A DNA stretch of 64,000 nt from Ariolimax columbianus. Its lineage: Eukaryota > Mollusca > Gastropoda > Stylommatophora > Arionidae. The DNA is taken from the NCBI GenBank assembly GCA_036924085.1, contig JAVGWX010000013.1:43157675-43221674 (forward strand). The letters run 5' to 3'. Both the position numbers and the translations under genes were made by a program. Shown in pieces: positions 11,701 to 21,966 of the stretch. Each line of letters begins with the position of its first letter. Position 1 is the first letter of the stretch. Under the pieces are notes generated by a model, which searched no databases, was not told the DNA's origin, and saw only the letters and a list, made by a program, of their open reading frames with translations.

Positions 11701-14700
11701 TCTTTCTTTTTCTTCTTCGTACGCTGTCAAACGTCAACCTGTATTTTTTCGAAAAAAGCAGCGGTCATCCTGAGGCTGTTGACACTGCCATAGAGCTTGT
11801 CTAGTGTTGGCACTGGTGATGGCCACATGTGCTTTCTCTGGTCCTCGTATGTCGGGCAGTTTTGCAGCAGATGTTCAGCGGTCATTTTCCCGGTACCACA
11901 AGTGCATTCGTCAGTGTCACCTATCTTCAGTTTATTGAATAGGTGGTACCTCAGTCTATTGTGGCCTGTCCGGAGTCTGAAGACCACGACCTGCTCTCTT
12001 CTGTTCAACTGGTAATAAGCTTCATTTTTTGTGTAGCCAGTATGTTCTGTTTCCCATTTGGCCATGTATCTGGCTCTAATAAACCTGTTGGACTCTTCGT
12101 AGGTCACACTAGAATCTGGTTGTGGTAGTCTTGCACCTTCTTTTGCCAGTCTGTCTGCCTCCTCGTTGCCTTGGATGTTACAGTGTTTTTATATTCAACA
12201 TACCCTGGTCTGTTACCCGAAAAGTGTGTTCTCAGATTTTGTCTTTTTGTTATTGGCTTACTCTGCATTCCAATGCAGACGTTCAGGAGGGTCATTTTGT
12301 CTGGTTGGCCAGTTTTTTTAACCTGGCTCTTCAAGACATACAATGGAGACCTCCAGTAGCTGAAGGCGGAGATTCTGTCAAGGCTTAGAATCTGGCGCTG
12401 CCCCTGCTTAGAGGAACTTCACAGTGCAAGCACCATATAGATAACATTTAGACTTTTGTGTAAACATAAAAGAGGTTGGGTGAGTTCCATGGTGCCTAGT
12501 ACCTCTGTCTTCAGCACCTGTTCTATGGAATAATGTGCTCTACCTCCCCTCTCTAGCTAGGGGCTTTGGCTGCGTCTTTAACCTTGTTTGCTGTTCCATC
12601 TTATCTCCTTCTAGGGTCAAAACCCAGCCTTTGGAAAAATTACTTGGTATAACAGGGTCCAGCAATGTGTAGGTGAGGTAGACTTGGGCAGGAGAGGTAA
12701 TTCATCTAGAGAAAAGAAAACAGATTTTAAGCCAACAATTGCTTTGAAAGCAATCTGTAGAGTCTACCTGAATAGAAAGCCTTGCCGGAAGCTGATGAGC
12801 AAGGCTGAAAGGTATTGATATCTCAGTCCAACTGTAAAGTTAGACACTAAGAGCTGCCCAAGACGGATGTGTTGGACCGAAAGGTGTAAATATTGCAGTC
12901 AAACTGTAAACTAGCAACACAGTGCATTCCGTTATCCGCCCTACATCCTTAACTGTAAAGCCCTGTTAAGGGCTTGGTAGCAGGAGATTGACAATGAACT
13001 CAGCAGAAGAAGACACTAAGTATTCTACTCTAAAAAAAAAAAAAAATTTAGAAAACAAAGAAGAGATTTTATTCATCTTCTTGTTTTGAATGCCCACAAT
13101 GAATAGGTTTACTCTTTTGTGCACACTGAAAAGGACATTAAGTGGCAGGAGGCAGTAGTTTTCCTCACATCCCAAGCATGCTAATGAAGGTGGACTGGGG
13201 TCCTCCGGGCTGCTGTGCTATGCTTGCCTTCATCTTCGTTTCACTCACTACTACGGGGATCATGTCTATCCCTCACCTCGTTAGCCTGGCTGCCATGAAA
13301 ACAGTCCGTTTCCAGGGAGGTGAGGGTCTTGGCCAGCATATTTTGTCTGGCCCTGACTAACATGTCTGATCAGTATATTTTGCCTGACCATATGTTAGTT
13401 TCTCTCCTCTTTAATCATCTTCTTCGCCGTTCGTCTTGAAGAGTTCTCGTGTCGTAGTTTACAGTGAGGCTGCGATATCTGCACCTTTCAGCCTGGGACA
13501 TCCAGTTTCATCAAGGCATTTTTGGGGCTTGGTTTGCCGTTCCTCTTTGATCCCTATTCTCTCAGCCAGAATGCGTAGGTACAGTCTGTTTTCAGAACCG
13601 CCACTTTGAGGCGGAATAGAGTCTTGGTCAGCTATGATTCAATGACCCTGATACAAGCTGGCTGCTGTCAGCTCATTCCACTGTGGTTTCAATCCCATAT
13701 CTGTATTGAAATATACAGATTGCCATTTCATTCAATTTTGTTGAGATGTTGAACTTTTACATTGTTTTAATTTGTTTTATTTCTCAAAGGAAAAGGCTCG
13801 GATGGTTCTCTTGGATTGGGCCAGTCTAGACTAACAAATGCTTTACTTCCCGTACAGTGTAAATGTGAGTGGAAAATAACTGCAGTAAGTTGCAGCAAGG
13901 GAGAGCACCATGGACACACACTTGCTTTGGCGGAGGCAGGGAATGTATTGGCATGGGGTGATGGTTACAAAGGAAAGTTAGGACTTGGAGATCAGGTAAA
14001 CACACAATGGTTAATCTGTCATGTGTATAAACCTTTCTTCCTTCCATTTTTGCACCAACAGGAACATGGAACCACCACTAAAACTAGTCTTCTGACAGCC
14101 TAAAGAAAAGCATTTATGTTTTTCTGCAATGTTGGTTTCTGTAACACTTTGTTTTGTATTATAAGGCTGGCATTTCCATTCACAACACACCTAAATCGTC
14201 TTTTGCAACATGCATTTTATGATGCAGTGGGTCTATTCTTTTTTCCGTAGCCTTTACCACACCACATTAAAAATTGGCGCAATTTCTCCTGCAGCTGCAT
14301 TATTTTTTCAGCATGTCACATTTTACTATGGTTGTTAACTTTGAGAGCCTTTAACCTTTTTATTTGTTGGCCTATAGATATGATTTTGTTTTGTGTAGAG
14401 ACATACATTAATAAAGAACTTGTTTGTGTTATTGTTTTTGTTGTTTGTGTGTTAGTTTCTGAGATACAAGAAGATGAAGGTGAAAAGGTTGAAAAACAGC
14501 ACAAACATTTAGACTCGCCTATTTTTCAAGGTCGACATGTCTGTTAGTTTTCACTTTAATCATATTTACCACGTCTGCATAAACAAACTAAACAAATCTA
14601 CCTCCGAAAAATCCATTGCAACAACTTAACTACATCTCCCTCAATTATGTGATAATTTTCAAATCCGAATGAAAAAAATTATAAATCGTTTCAAAATTCA

Positions 14701-17468
14701 CTTTAAAATTAAAGTCATTTTTCCGTATGAAAACCGAGCGAACGGAAGTTAAGTCTAATTTTTATTCAAATACCTTTGTGTTCAGCTGTTTCTATAGTTT
14801 TAACTTTGATGTTTAAGCATGATAAACCAATGACTATCCGTTCGTCGTTGTGCAACGACTATGGCTGTTAAGCGTAAATTTTTGTCAGTCATGATTTATG
14901 GATGATGGCACAGTAAAGGTTAAAAAAGGGACCCCAGATTCCACACAGGATTGATGTGCAGTGACAGTAGATGTTATCTGTCAGCGGATAATGAAACTGA
15001 AATTTGTGAGAAATAAACTGGTTGATGGCTTTGTCTTGGATTCACTATGTAATAAATTTTCTGACATTTTAGCAACAGAAAATTAATTTAGCCTTCCTGT
15101 TCAAGATTTTTTTAATGACTAATCTGACTTAAATTAATAATAAAGACTTCACTCTTTGTTTGAATGTGTCTTGCTTTATCCAAAGAAGACATAATAAGTT
15201 ATTCTTTTTAATAGATGAAAGGTCGGTGTGAGGTGTGACAATTATGCACTGAACAACACATTTATGTATGTATCTGAGAGTTACTTTTATGTTTAATAAC
15301 AGTATATTTATGCCAGCTCTGTGCTACCAGTGGCAAACAAGGCCTCTGTCCAGGGTGAGTGAGAGCAGAATTTTGACTTGTAAAATAAAGTGTTTGAGGA
15401 AGGAGGTTATCTGTGTTACCAGGAGAGACAGAATGTGCAATGACAACACTCGAAGTATGGTCGGTACTACGTCTTGTGTCGAATACATTTCCAGGCAGAA
15501 AATAAGTTGGTTTGGTCATCTCATGAGAATGCACCCTCATCAACTTCAACTAATGGCTTACAATACTGGTACAGAACATGGGGGTGGCTGCGAGGCAGAT
15601 GGATAGATGACATTAGAGTGATTATGCAGTGACAAGGGCTCACATTGACTGGCACAACGCACTTGGTGCAGGATAGACGACTTAAACTCCTCACGATGCT
15701 AAACAGCACAAGTGGAAAGATAACTAACTTTTATGTTGTTTGGACTGCTGAATGTGAATATAGCCATTAAAACACCAGATTACCCATTTGTATATTCTTC
15801 ATCATCATCTTCTATCCACTTGTGTTGTTAAACTTCGTGGGGAGGTATAATTTTCAGTCGTATGTCATCTTTGTCGCCATTGTTAGTGTCATTCCGTGTT
15901 TCTTTTACTTGTCACATTCAGTTGAGGTCTTCCATTGTTTCAATTTTGGCAGGCGAAAATTCACTGGTGGCTTGCCGTGTCAATCCCGGTTGTTCTGAAA
16001 TTAACTTTACCTTACGTTTTTATGTTGGATTAGAAGATTCGACAGAGTCTGAATACAACCAGTTTCATTTACATTTCCTTGCTCAAAAAACTATGCGCAT
16101 CCAATCTATTCTGAAATATCTGTCATTTTAAAAAATGGAAGCAGTTTTTTTGCTGACTACAAAACAAAGAAACTTGCACATTCTCTTCTACAAGATTCCA
16201 TTGCTGCGGTCTGAACTCCAACAGGTCTGCTTTACTTTTGGGGGAATTTCAGACTAAATCATTCAATTCACTCTCCGTAACTGTATGTGGTTGCTGATTT
16301 AAATAGGCATGAAATCATGATCTCTTGATGCAGATGCTTTCATGGGTGATGAATGTTCATTGATCTTACTTTGCCTTCATCATATATAAATCTGGTGGGC
16401 CCAGAACAGGAAGGCCTTCCTCATGAGGCACTAGGCGCATAACAGAAGGAATATTTGAATAGGGGGAAAAAAACCACTTTTTCTTCTTAGAAATATTTTG
16501 TCCAATTGGAGGGGTCATGCAAAAGTAACAATCATTAAGATGGTTTGTTGGTTTCCTCCACACCATTAGGACTGCAAATTGCATTGATCATTCTTTTCAG
16601 TTCAACCAGCATCGCATATTCGTTGTACACTATTGACAGCATATGTGTGTGGAGAGGAGAGGTGGGTCCCAATATCTGGGCTGCTCACTAATCTCACAAC
16701 CAGAGTGAAGGCTGTAATCTTTCTTTATCATTGGTGTAATGAGTCGTCTTTGTGATAGCAAAGTAATTTGTTCGCATGTATAGCAAAAACAATCTGCACA
16801 CATTCACAAGGCATCTTCAACTACACATCTACACTCAAATTGAACTACAGATTGTCTCATCTAATTGGTGCTCAAGGTTATCCATCTCATGTGTAATCAT
16901 GCACACGACATATCAGACTTCCGGTGCAGCCCATTTATTCCCACCAAAACCTCTTCTCTGCCTCCTTCCAACTTATCTTGAAAATTTAAGCTAATTCTAT
17001 ATTTAAGTTCATATTTATGATCAATATATCCAAATTAGTTTTTAAAATAAATCTACTTTTGTCTCAGATACATTTTTTTGGCGTCCATATTTAAACAGTA
17101 AAAGACTAACTATAAAAGGAAAAACAATTTTGTTAATAATTGATATACGTTTTTTTCATCTATAGGACACAAAATATGTCCCAACACTGATACCAGAAGA
17201 GCACTTTCATGGTGAAACAGTGGTGTCCATATCTGCTGGTGGCATCCACAGTGCAGCTGCTACCTCTCAGGGCAGTGTGTATACATGGGGTTGTGGCAGC
17301 GATGGAAGACTGGGCCATCCAGATGGTCAAGGTAACAGGTATCTCTTCCAATCTAAGGTCCCAAGGAAAGTAGAACAACTGCCAAAAAATGGCACTGGAC
17401 CGGCAATGGTTAGCTCAGCTTACTATCACACTGCTTGCATAGTAGGCAACCATCTGAGAACAGATTAG
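3700..17468 (+). CDS. RCC1-repeat seven-bladed propeller protein, complete six-exon gene (395 aa)
   Basis: Six coding exons (3700-3850, 8356-8483, 9744-9924, 10817-11035, 13790-13995, 17166-17468) splice with GT/AG borders and consistent phases into a 395-residue ORF ending in TAG. Seven RCC1 blade starts are visible: VYTWGLGKTGQLGTG, VFTTGYGKYGRLGLG, IFVWGYKKACGDILLS, LYSWGSAHYGGLGHG, LYMTGKGSDGSLGLG, VLAWGDGYKGKLGLG and VYTWGCGSDGRLGHP. The last strand (YYHTACIV) should close the ring onto the N-terminal strand, as in RCC1. There is no signal peptide, membrane segment or added domain. RCC1 propellers bind proteins or act as exchange factors for small GTPases; this sequence alone does not tell which. 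An in-frame upstream ATG at 3667 would add 11 residues (MRKYFVRFGIT). I chose 3700 because RCC1 proteins often start at the first blade. A 5' UTR exon may exist upstream. Confidence 0.88.
3876..4004 (+). repeat. 15-bp minisatellite in RCC1 intron 1
   Basis: About eight to nine tandem copies of CATCAGTATGTGTTC with point variants (AGAATG, AAGTAT, TTC/TGC) start about 25 bp after the exon 1 donor. The unit length keeps the frame open by chance, but this is intronic. Confidence 0.85.
4120..6659 (-). mobile_element. Degenerate piggyBac-like DNA transposon
   Basis: TTAA at 4120-4123 and TTAA at 6656-6659 bracket inverted ends: CTCATAAAGGCCAT (from 4124) against CTCTTAAAGGCCAT (complement of the sequence ending at 6655), 13 of 14 identical. 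TTAA duplication is the hallmark of piggyBac insertion. On the minus strand around 6410-6010 a frame-broken peptide includes HFSDVE, an acidic run, and ELSQPGPSAAKRQKHL, like the acidic N-terminal region of piggyBac-type transposases. No catalytic domain is visible, so the element is dead. Its interior has been invaded by TA and TATG microsatellites (5313-5860). Confidence 0.6.
5313..5860. repeat. (TA)n and TATG/TATA-rich microsatellite block
   Basis: Two long (TA)n tracts (about 5313-5359 and 5644-5692) are joined by degenerate TATGTA/TGTG sequence. The block lies inside the piggyBac-like relic. Open frames here are artefacts of the short period. Confidence 0.9.
6840..7325 (+). mobile_element. 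Degenerate mariner-type transposase relic
   Basis: Broken frames give KFCDH-like then GVKPSEIYRRMKVQYEDSCL (near 6875-6935), then ISHG..HKIVYDNLGYRK (near 7110-7155) and RWVPRQLT. This is the N-terminal helix-turn-helix part of mariner transposases. Further on, VQNWLKVTTKDFFLE (near 7210-7250) resembles the C-terminal end, so the catalytic middle has been deleted. Many stops make it inactive. I could not delimit the terminal repeats. Confidence 0.7.
7385..7570. repeat. Interspersed repeat E copy 1
   Basis: Shares CTTGTGTCGTTAG, GGAGGTGTGACTTCC-like sequence and TTTGGCAGGCGAAAAT with 15820-16015. Two copies show it is a repeat; its class is unknown. Confidence 0.4.
7690..8062 (-). mobile_element. 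SINE-like element D carrying a nested SINE-A
   Basis: Outside the insertion at 7822-7973 this matches 18525-18725: both contain GATTTTTAACTT/ATA, GGCCGTTAA-like, TGCCAAGG(T/G)ATTTTTAA and GTGTGAAAAAATC blocks in the same order. The copy at 18525-18725 ends in a tRNA-like box B on the minus strand. The 152-bp insertion splits this copy. Confidence 0.55.
7822..7973 (-). mobile_element. SINE-A copy, internally deleted, TSD TTTGTCT
   Basis: Flanked by the duplication TTTGTCT at 7815-7821 and 7974-7980. It has the family 3' end (AAG tail, GAGATTGAGAATGAACGC on the minus strand) and the middle AACTAGCGACACAACACA. It then jumps from the ACATCCG position to the 5'-terminal CAGCTCAT segment, so about half the element is missing although both ends are present. 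Confidence 0.8.
8356..8483 (+). CDS. RCC1 gene exon 2 (blade 2)
   Basis: Acceptor CATGTCAG| and donor AAG|GTATAA. Encodes AVVTIDGRVFTTGYGKYGRL and continues to GKVVK. Phase 2 bases in, phase 0 out. Confidence 0.88.
8840..9680 (-). mobile_element. LINE RT C-terminal fragment (zinc-knuckle-tailed family, LINE-Z)
   Basis: The minus-strand frame at 9245-9451 gives LPVLLYACETCT...KIKWLEWTKDTTILERAGI, the connection region typical of RT proteins (LLY-G-ETW, then L--AGI). Further frame-broken pieces extend to 8840. It lies in RCC1 intron 2 and is inactive. Confidence 0.75.
9744..9924 (+). CDS. RCC1 gene exon 3 (blade 3)
   Basis: Acceptor TTTGTCAG| and donor GCAG|GTTTGT. Starts VSCGSWHAAATENGQIFVWG and ends FDKSIKIA plus one base. 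The loop after the blade is longer than in the other repeats. Confidence 0.88.
10025..10660. repeat. 51-bp minisatellite with 256-bp higher-order repeat
   Basis: About 12 copies of a 51-52 bp unit (ATGTAATATAATCATC..., then ATAACAGTTGT). Three variants occur in the order A-A-A-B-C, A-A-A-B-C, then divergent end copies. The B-type units are 256 bp apart (10245 and 10501), so five-unit blocks were duplicated. It fills most of RCC1 intron 3. Confidence 0.9.
10817..11035 (+). CDS. RCC1 gene exon 4 (blade 4)
   Basis: Acceptor TTGTTCAG| and donor GACAG|GTGATG. Encodes GVSCGNNYTFVWTTDGHLYS then WGSAHYGGLGHG, and ends GLLYMT plus one base. The split codons to both neighbours give Gly. Confidence 0.88.
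11081..11403 (-). mobile_element. SINE-A copy, full length, TSD TGGAAACTT
   Basis: A 323-bp copy flanked by TGGAAACTT at 11072-11080 and 11404-11412. The AAG-type tail is at the left, so the element reads on the minus strand. It lies 45 bp after the exon 4 donor of the RCC1 gene. Confidence 0.9.
11700..12185 (-). mobile_element. 5'-truncated EN-RT-RNase H LINE, TSD TTTTTATATTC
   Basis: The duplication TTTTTATATTC lies at 11689-11699 and 12186-12196. The minus-strand ORF 12107-11727 encodes the end of the RNase H region and a C-terminal Cys/His segment (C-T-C-G...AEHLLQNCPTYE). A frameshift near 12105 separates it from the upstream NIQGNEEADRL part. The tail reads CGTACGAAGAAGAAAAAG. Same family as 44576-46595 and 26279-26685. 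Confidence 0.88.
12852..13010 (+). mobile_element. 5'-truncated SINE-A, TSD AGACACTAAG
   Basis: Flanked by AGACACTAAG at 12842-12851 and 13011-13020. Keeps only the 3' 159 bp (from CGGATGTGTTGGACCGAAAGG to the AGAAGA tail). 5' truncation with a TSD fits target-primed reverse transcription. Confidence 0.88.
13082..13400 (-). mobile_element. SINE-C copy
   Basis: Reverse-complement copy of the repeat at 22335-22660. It includes the 5' part (GTCAGGCAAAATATACTGAT, then CCAAGACCCTCACCTCC) that is missing at 168-400. Confidence 0.7.
13425..13690 (-). mobile_element. SINE-B copy
   Basis: Related to SINE-A but distinct (landmarks on the + strand: GTGTCGTAGTTTACAG, TTTCAGCCTGGGACATC, CAGAACCGCCACTTTGAGG, GGTCTTGGTCAGCTATGATT). 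The CTTCTTCG tail lies at the left end. I saw no clear TSD. Confidence 0.7.
13790..13995 (+). CDS. RCC1 gene exon 5 (blades 5-6)
   Basis: Acceptor TTCTCAAAG| and donor GATCAG|GTAAAC. Encodes GKGSDGSLGLGQ and VLAWGDGYKGKLGLGDQ, and ends in phase 0. Confidence 0.88.
13996..15260. other. Intronic sequence without recognised features
   Basis: First part of RCC1 intron 5. A near-direct repeat ACTATGG(T/C)TGTTAA occurs near 14326 and 14857, but I could not recognise the element between them. There is no convincing coding sequence. Confidence 0.5.
15300..15720 (+). mobile_element. LINE RT C-terminal fragment
   Basis: The frame at 15268-15606 ends VICVTRRDRMCNDNTRSMVG...SRQKISWFGHLMRMHPHQ. This W-x-GH-x-x-RM pattern is typical of the end of LINE RT proteins. 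The peptide is open for 112 codons, then breaks. It lies in RCC1 intron 5. Confidence 0.75.
15815..16015. repeat. Interspersed repeat E copy 2
   Basis: Matches 7385-7570 in the blocks CTTGTGTTGTTA and TTTGGCAGGCGAAAAT, then the CAGGTCAATC/CGTGTCAATC segment. Confidence 0.4.
16016..17165. other. Intronic sequence without recognised features
   Basis: Rest of RCC1 intron 5 up to the TTTTTTTCATCTATAG acceptor. No coding pattern or known repeat was seen. Confidence 0.5.
17166..17468 (+). CDS. RCC1 gene exon 6 (blade 7 and C-terminus)
   Basis: Acceptor ATCTATAG|. Encodes DTKYVPTLIPEEHFHGETVV, then VYTWGCGSDGRLGHP and VPRKVEQL, and ends SSAYYHTACIVGNHLRTD followed by TAG. A possible donor occurs after HTACI (ATA|GTAGGC), but using it would need another in-phase exon that I do not see. 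Confidence 0.85.
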   Translation, partial: DTKYVPTLIPEEHFHGETVVSISAGGIHSAAATSQGSVYTWGCGSDGRLGHPDGQGNRYLFQSKVPRKVEQLPKNGTGPAMVSSAYYHTACIVGNHLRTD

Positions 17469-18525
17469 AGTTTATGACTTGTAGATGTCTATCTCAGGGG
17501 TTCTTAAACTTTATAAGTCAGGACACCCCACACTCAGATAGTTTTATATTTTCTGGAATCACAGACTGTGCAATGCATTACATATATTAATTGAAAGAAC
17601 AGTATTTCTTATCCTAGTCCTGTATAACATAAAAACCTGACCAATGTTAACCATTTTTCAGTTCAGTTCAGATGCCATCTCTACAGAGAAGGTCAGTAGC
17701 AACTGATCTCTAGCGTCCTCTATCTTGATGGTGCAATCATCTAGGCTTTTCTCTGTCCATATTTTGATGTTATCTTTCCACATATAGCATTTGTTTATCT
17801 CTGACATGCATACCCTTCACCTATACTTTGAGTATTGTTTCCAACAAGGTGTTGTCTCTTTGAATGTGATAAAAATATCTTAACCTGTTTGACTGTGATA
17901 TTGTTTATCTACTTTCTATGTGCCTCTAATTTCTCCAAGACTTCCTTATTTGTTTTCTTTTCTCAATCCACAAGATGCCCGTCATTCTTCTATATATCCA
18001 CATTTCAAAGGCACCGGTTCTCTTCTTCAGCTGTTTGTTGGCCAGACAAATGGGACACTTTGTATGACATTAGACAACAGCTGGCAAACATGTGCAGATA
18101 CCATTACATGGCATTGGGCAGAAGTGTGAGAGCCCAGATGCTGCTGGATCCGTAACAAGAACAACATCTACACACAAATTATCGAAAACATGAATAGCTA
18201 CACTATTTTTTTTTAAAAGAGAGACGCTGAATTTGGAGAAGAAGTGTTAAAAGCATCAGTGTTTAAGGTTTCAGTTTATGTGTGGTAGGGTGACCAGCTC
18301 ACTTTCAGCTTACCTTGTCTTCCTTTATTCTAATAGAACTAAGTATCTATTTACAAATGGGTAGACTGTAACAAGGATAAATAGTGAGTTACAGCAACCA
18401 CGTTACTTGCTTAGTTGGAATCTTGGTATTTAAACAGGTATGTTAATGTCTGTTGCCAGGTGGCCAAATGCTTCGGCTATATGTAGTAGACATTTTATGA
18501 CTTCCTGGGCCTGGGGGAAGATTTT
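17469..18525. other. Downstream flank of the RCC1 gene
   Basis: Probable 3' UTR followed by intergenic DNA. A 106-codon frame at 17835-18155 ends WDTLYDIRQQLANMCRYHYM. I do not recognise it and it lacks supporting splice or repeat context. Confidence 0.4.
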
Positions 18526-18725
18526 TAACTATAATTTTTGTCCAGGCAGTGGCCGTTAACTTTTAGATTTCTAACTGCCAAGGTATTTTTAACGTGCTCA
18601 ACACTGAACATGGGAGCTCGATCTCACTACCAGGTCAGGGGAATTTTTACCAGAAAATCTGTGTGAAAAAATCACGGTCTTCACCACGTTTTGAACCGGC
18701 ACTCGAGACCACTGAGACCACTTCA
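18525..18725 (-). mobile_element. tRNA-like-headed SINE (element D)
   Basis: On the minus strand it contains GTGGTCTCGAGTGCCGGTTC followed by AAAACG, a recognisable box B (GGTTCAAAACG), and the same body as 7690-8062. The box A is degenerate. Confidence 0.5.
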
Positions 18726-18729
18726 CGTT

Positions 18730-20430
18730 CCATTTGATAATTTACTTCCAAGGATCAGAAATTTTAAGTTAGTTATGACATTGAATGCAAGTTGATAAAC
18801 TAGAAAGACCAATATAACAAGAGCAAAAAAGGACCCAGGAAGAAGATACATAGATTGTATTGTTTGGAATTAGAGAGAGAAGCAACAGCAGGGACCTAAA
18901 CTCTCTGGAGATTTTTGAAGAATTAGAAATATTGTATACCTCTTCCTCAAGGTATACATTGTTTGCTCAACATATTAAATATATGTTTCACTAAACATTA
19001 AATCGATTTTGTTTATTATATATACATCTAGTTCTGATTAGACATATGATAAACCTGGTTTGCAAAATATCTAGTATACTTTGATTTATGTATATCAATT
19101 TGTAAGCATTCCACTGTTCAAATAGTGTTTTTGTAACTTGTTTTTGGTTTTTGCTGATATATTTAATTGACTAGATTTGTTCATTACAGTCAAAATCTGT
19201 TGTTTTTTTGCTGCCATATTTGTATACACTTTGATTAATTTTTTGTACGGTCATATTTTTGTAACTGTTAATTTACTGCTGTTACATTCCTGTGATAAGT
19301 ATTATCTATCACATTTATACAATTGTTTCTATATTAACTGCCAGGTCTGTTTTTTAACTGCCACAATTCTGCAGCTGGAATTTGTTAACAGGTGGAGGTA
19401 TTTTTATAATTGTTTTAATCTTCATTACATTTGCATAAAACAGTGAATGATGAACAAAATAGTTTTTAAAAGTGTTGATTTGTTCCCACAATAAAAATAT
19501 CTGAAGGTAAGCAAAGTACATACATGCACACGCTATATGCACACAATTGTGCTTCAAACGAAAACCTTAAAATTACTATATAAATTAGAAACACTGTGCC
19601 ATTGTCATGTAAGTTGGCAGTATAATTGCTAAAAACTTGAAGAGTGCCCCACACTTTTTATGGTGCAAATGAGCCACATGACATCTTAGTAGTTGCTTAA
19701 AGATGGCTACCCCATGAGTGACATGCACCAAAGACAAACAGCGTTCTGTTATTCTTTTTTTTTTAGCAGCAAAAAGACAAAATCTATCAAAATTCATCAA
19801 CCAATGAAGATTCAATATATGATTCATGCTTGTCACTCCAGCATTATCATTGTAAATGTTGGATTGGACTAAGCTTAGAAAATAGTTCGTTCAACTTTTC
19901 TAATAGAGATTTAACATAATAAGCCACTCTAATTGGCATGTTTAAAAATTGGTACTGAAAAGGAGCCATCGGAAGTGGTTCAGGTAGTCTAACAGTTAGA
20001 TACTTGTTTGAGATAATTGCTAAAAATAATAGATTAGATAATTTTTATACTTAAAAATATATTTTTATTAATATTTATAATTAAAATACTGAAAAGTACA
20101 CTTTTAAACAATTAAGAATATGTCCTTAAATTTTATGCCAAACATTGAAAATGGAATGTTTACTAGGTTACTTTACATCTATTTTATTGACCTCCATGAC
20201 TGCAAAAATATTTATATTGTTAAAGAGCCTTATGTTACATTATTCTCAATTACTTAACCACTTATCTGATATTTATACAAATTAACATTGTCGTTGCGCG
20301 TATTAAAAGTTATGTGCTCTCGCAGTGACTGAATCTGTTGCACAGTATTTTTGTCATGGTGAAATTGTCAGCACCGTCTACAATCTCCTTTATCACCTCT
20401 CATGACATGCGTAATATTATGTTTATTTTG
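18730..20430. other. AT-rich intergenic stretch
   Basis: No gene, RNA or repeat family is recognised. Open frames here are short and lack known motifs. Confidence 0.5.
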
Positions 20431-21240
20431 ATTAAGTTGTGAGCAAACAAATTTCATCATCATCATATAGCTTGACCTTCGCAGAATATCATTCTGATCA
20501 CAGCATGTCTGTAGGAATTTCTGTCAGCCGCCAGCCATTTCAACATTTCCATGATGTCTTGTATCCAGTGTTTCCTTGGTCAGCTTCTGTCTTGTCTTCC
20601 AGGAACTATGTCTTCCAGAACGGCTCTTTTCAGTTTGTTATGACGTTTAACGTGGCAAAAACATTTCAGTTTTCAAAATATAACGTTGTTTAAAATCCAG
20701 TTTCGATCTACGTTAAGGTTTTTCAGGATGGCTATATTTGTTTTTTTCTTTGTTCAAGGAATTTTCAGAATTCTTCTATAGCACTGGGCCTTGAAAGCGT
20801 TGATTTTCTTTCTTAGTGCCTGAGTGATAAGTCTGTCTCACAACCGTAGGTTGCCACAGGATAAATGCATGTTCTCAGGATTTATAGTTTTAGCTGTTTG
20901 TTTGTATTGTGCCATAAATTCTGCGTACCTCTTAGTTTATGCATTGCCATAGTCAACTGCTGTCTAAATTTCTGCTTACAATCTTCATTGTTGTGTAGCA
21001 TAGAGCCCAGGTAATCAAAGTGTGCAACATTTTCAATTTTCTCCCCTGAGATAACAATTTTATGTTGAAGTCCTGTTTTATCAGTAAACATTATCAGTTT
21101 TCTTTTTTATGTTCAGAAAAGGTTCTGAGCTTTGCCATGCTTCAGTATTGACATAATTAACTGTTCAAGGCCCTCAGCGCTGTTTGAGTGTAAAACTATC
21201 GTCTTCAAATCGTATTAATGGAATCTTGTTTCCTCCTATT
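20430..21240 (-). mobile_element. RTE-like LINE RT fragment
   Basis: The minus-strand frame 21091-20882 reads KIENVAHFDYLGSMLHNNED and continues to the AMHKLRGTQNLWHNTNK region. This corresponds to HFEYLGS...AMQRPNSLKKLWQDTNK in the better copy at 60363-61010. Frame-broken elsewhere. Confidence 0.75.
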
Positions 21241-21611
21241 GTAAATAGGTCAAAGTACACAAACAGATTTACTCGAGAAAAATCATGCTTAACTTGAAGA
21301 ATTAAATATGGTTTCATTTTATTAAAAATAAAATACTTTAAAACTTGCGTCAAAAATATCAGAAAGAAGAAAAATGTTCATATGGCTAAACAAAACTATA
21401 TAGAGGGCTTAGATTCATTAGAATAGTATCTGGGAATTGACGCTCTGTTGGGAGAAAAGAATTTAAGCTCATTGACATCTCAGCCATGCTTAAGACAGAT
21501 GATGAGCTACCAAAATTTGAGCTAAAGAAGAAACACCACACATGGAAAGACCAATAGTTTAGCTAAATGGACCAGAACAAGAAAACAAGTTAAATTTTTA
21601 AAGAAACGTTG

Positions 21612-21953
21612 GCTTGGCTTGGCTATGTTCGTTCTCAATCTCCCACTACGAAACCATGAAAGGACTTAAGTAGCAGAATGTAGTCCAGAGAACGAAATGT
21701 GTTGTGTTGTAGTTTACAGCTTGATTGCGATATTTGCACCTTTCGGTCCAACACATCCGACTTCAGCATGCATTTTTTGAGTACCGGATTAGAATTCCCT
21801 CTTTGATCCCTTCTCCTTAGCCAGCCTGCTCTGCTGCAGCATGTTATCCAGGATCACTGCATGGAGGTGTAGAAGAGTCTTGGCAGCTTTGGTTCACTGG
21901 CCATGACGCTAGCAGTCAGCTATGGGTTGCTGACCACTGCAGCTCATGCGCTC
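21612..21953 (-). mobile_element. SINE-A copy, TSD TAAAGAAA(C/A)GTTG
   Basis: Flanked by TAAAGAAACGTTG (21599-21611) and TAAAGAAAAGTTG (21954-21966), one mismatch. The tail is a variant (AGCCAAGCCAAGCC) in place of AAG repeats. Confidence 0.88.
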
Positions 21954-21966
21954 TAAAGAAAAGTTG

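Noticed and set aside
14326..14870. Element between near-direct repeats ACTATGG(T/C)TGTTAA
   Set aside because: No inverted ends, tail or coding sequence were found. The repeats may be chance.
17835..18155. 106-codon open frame ending WDTLYDIRQQLANMCRYHYM, considered as a further RCC1-gene exon
   Set aside because: It has no recognisable family, and its frame does not continue the RCC1 protein, which already has seven blades and a stop.
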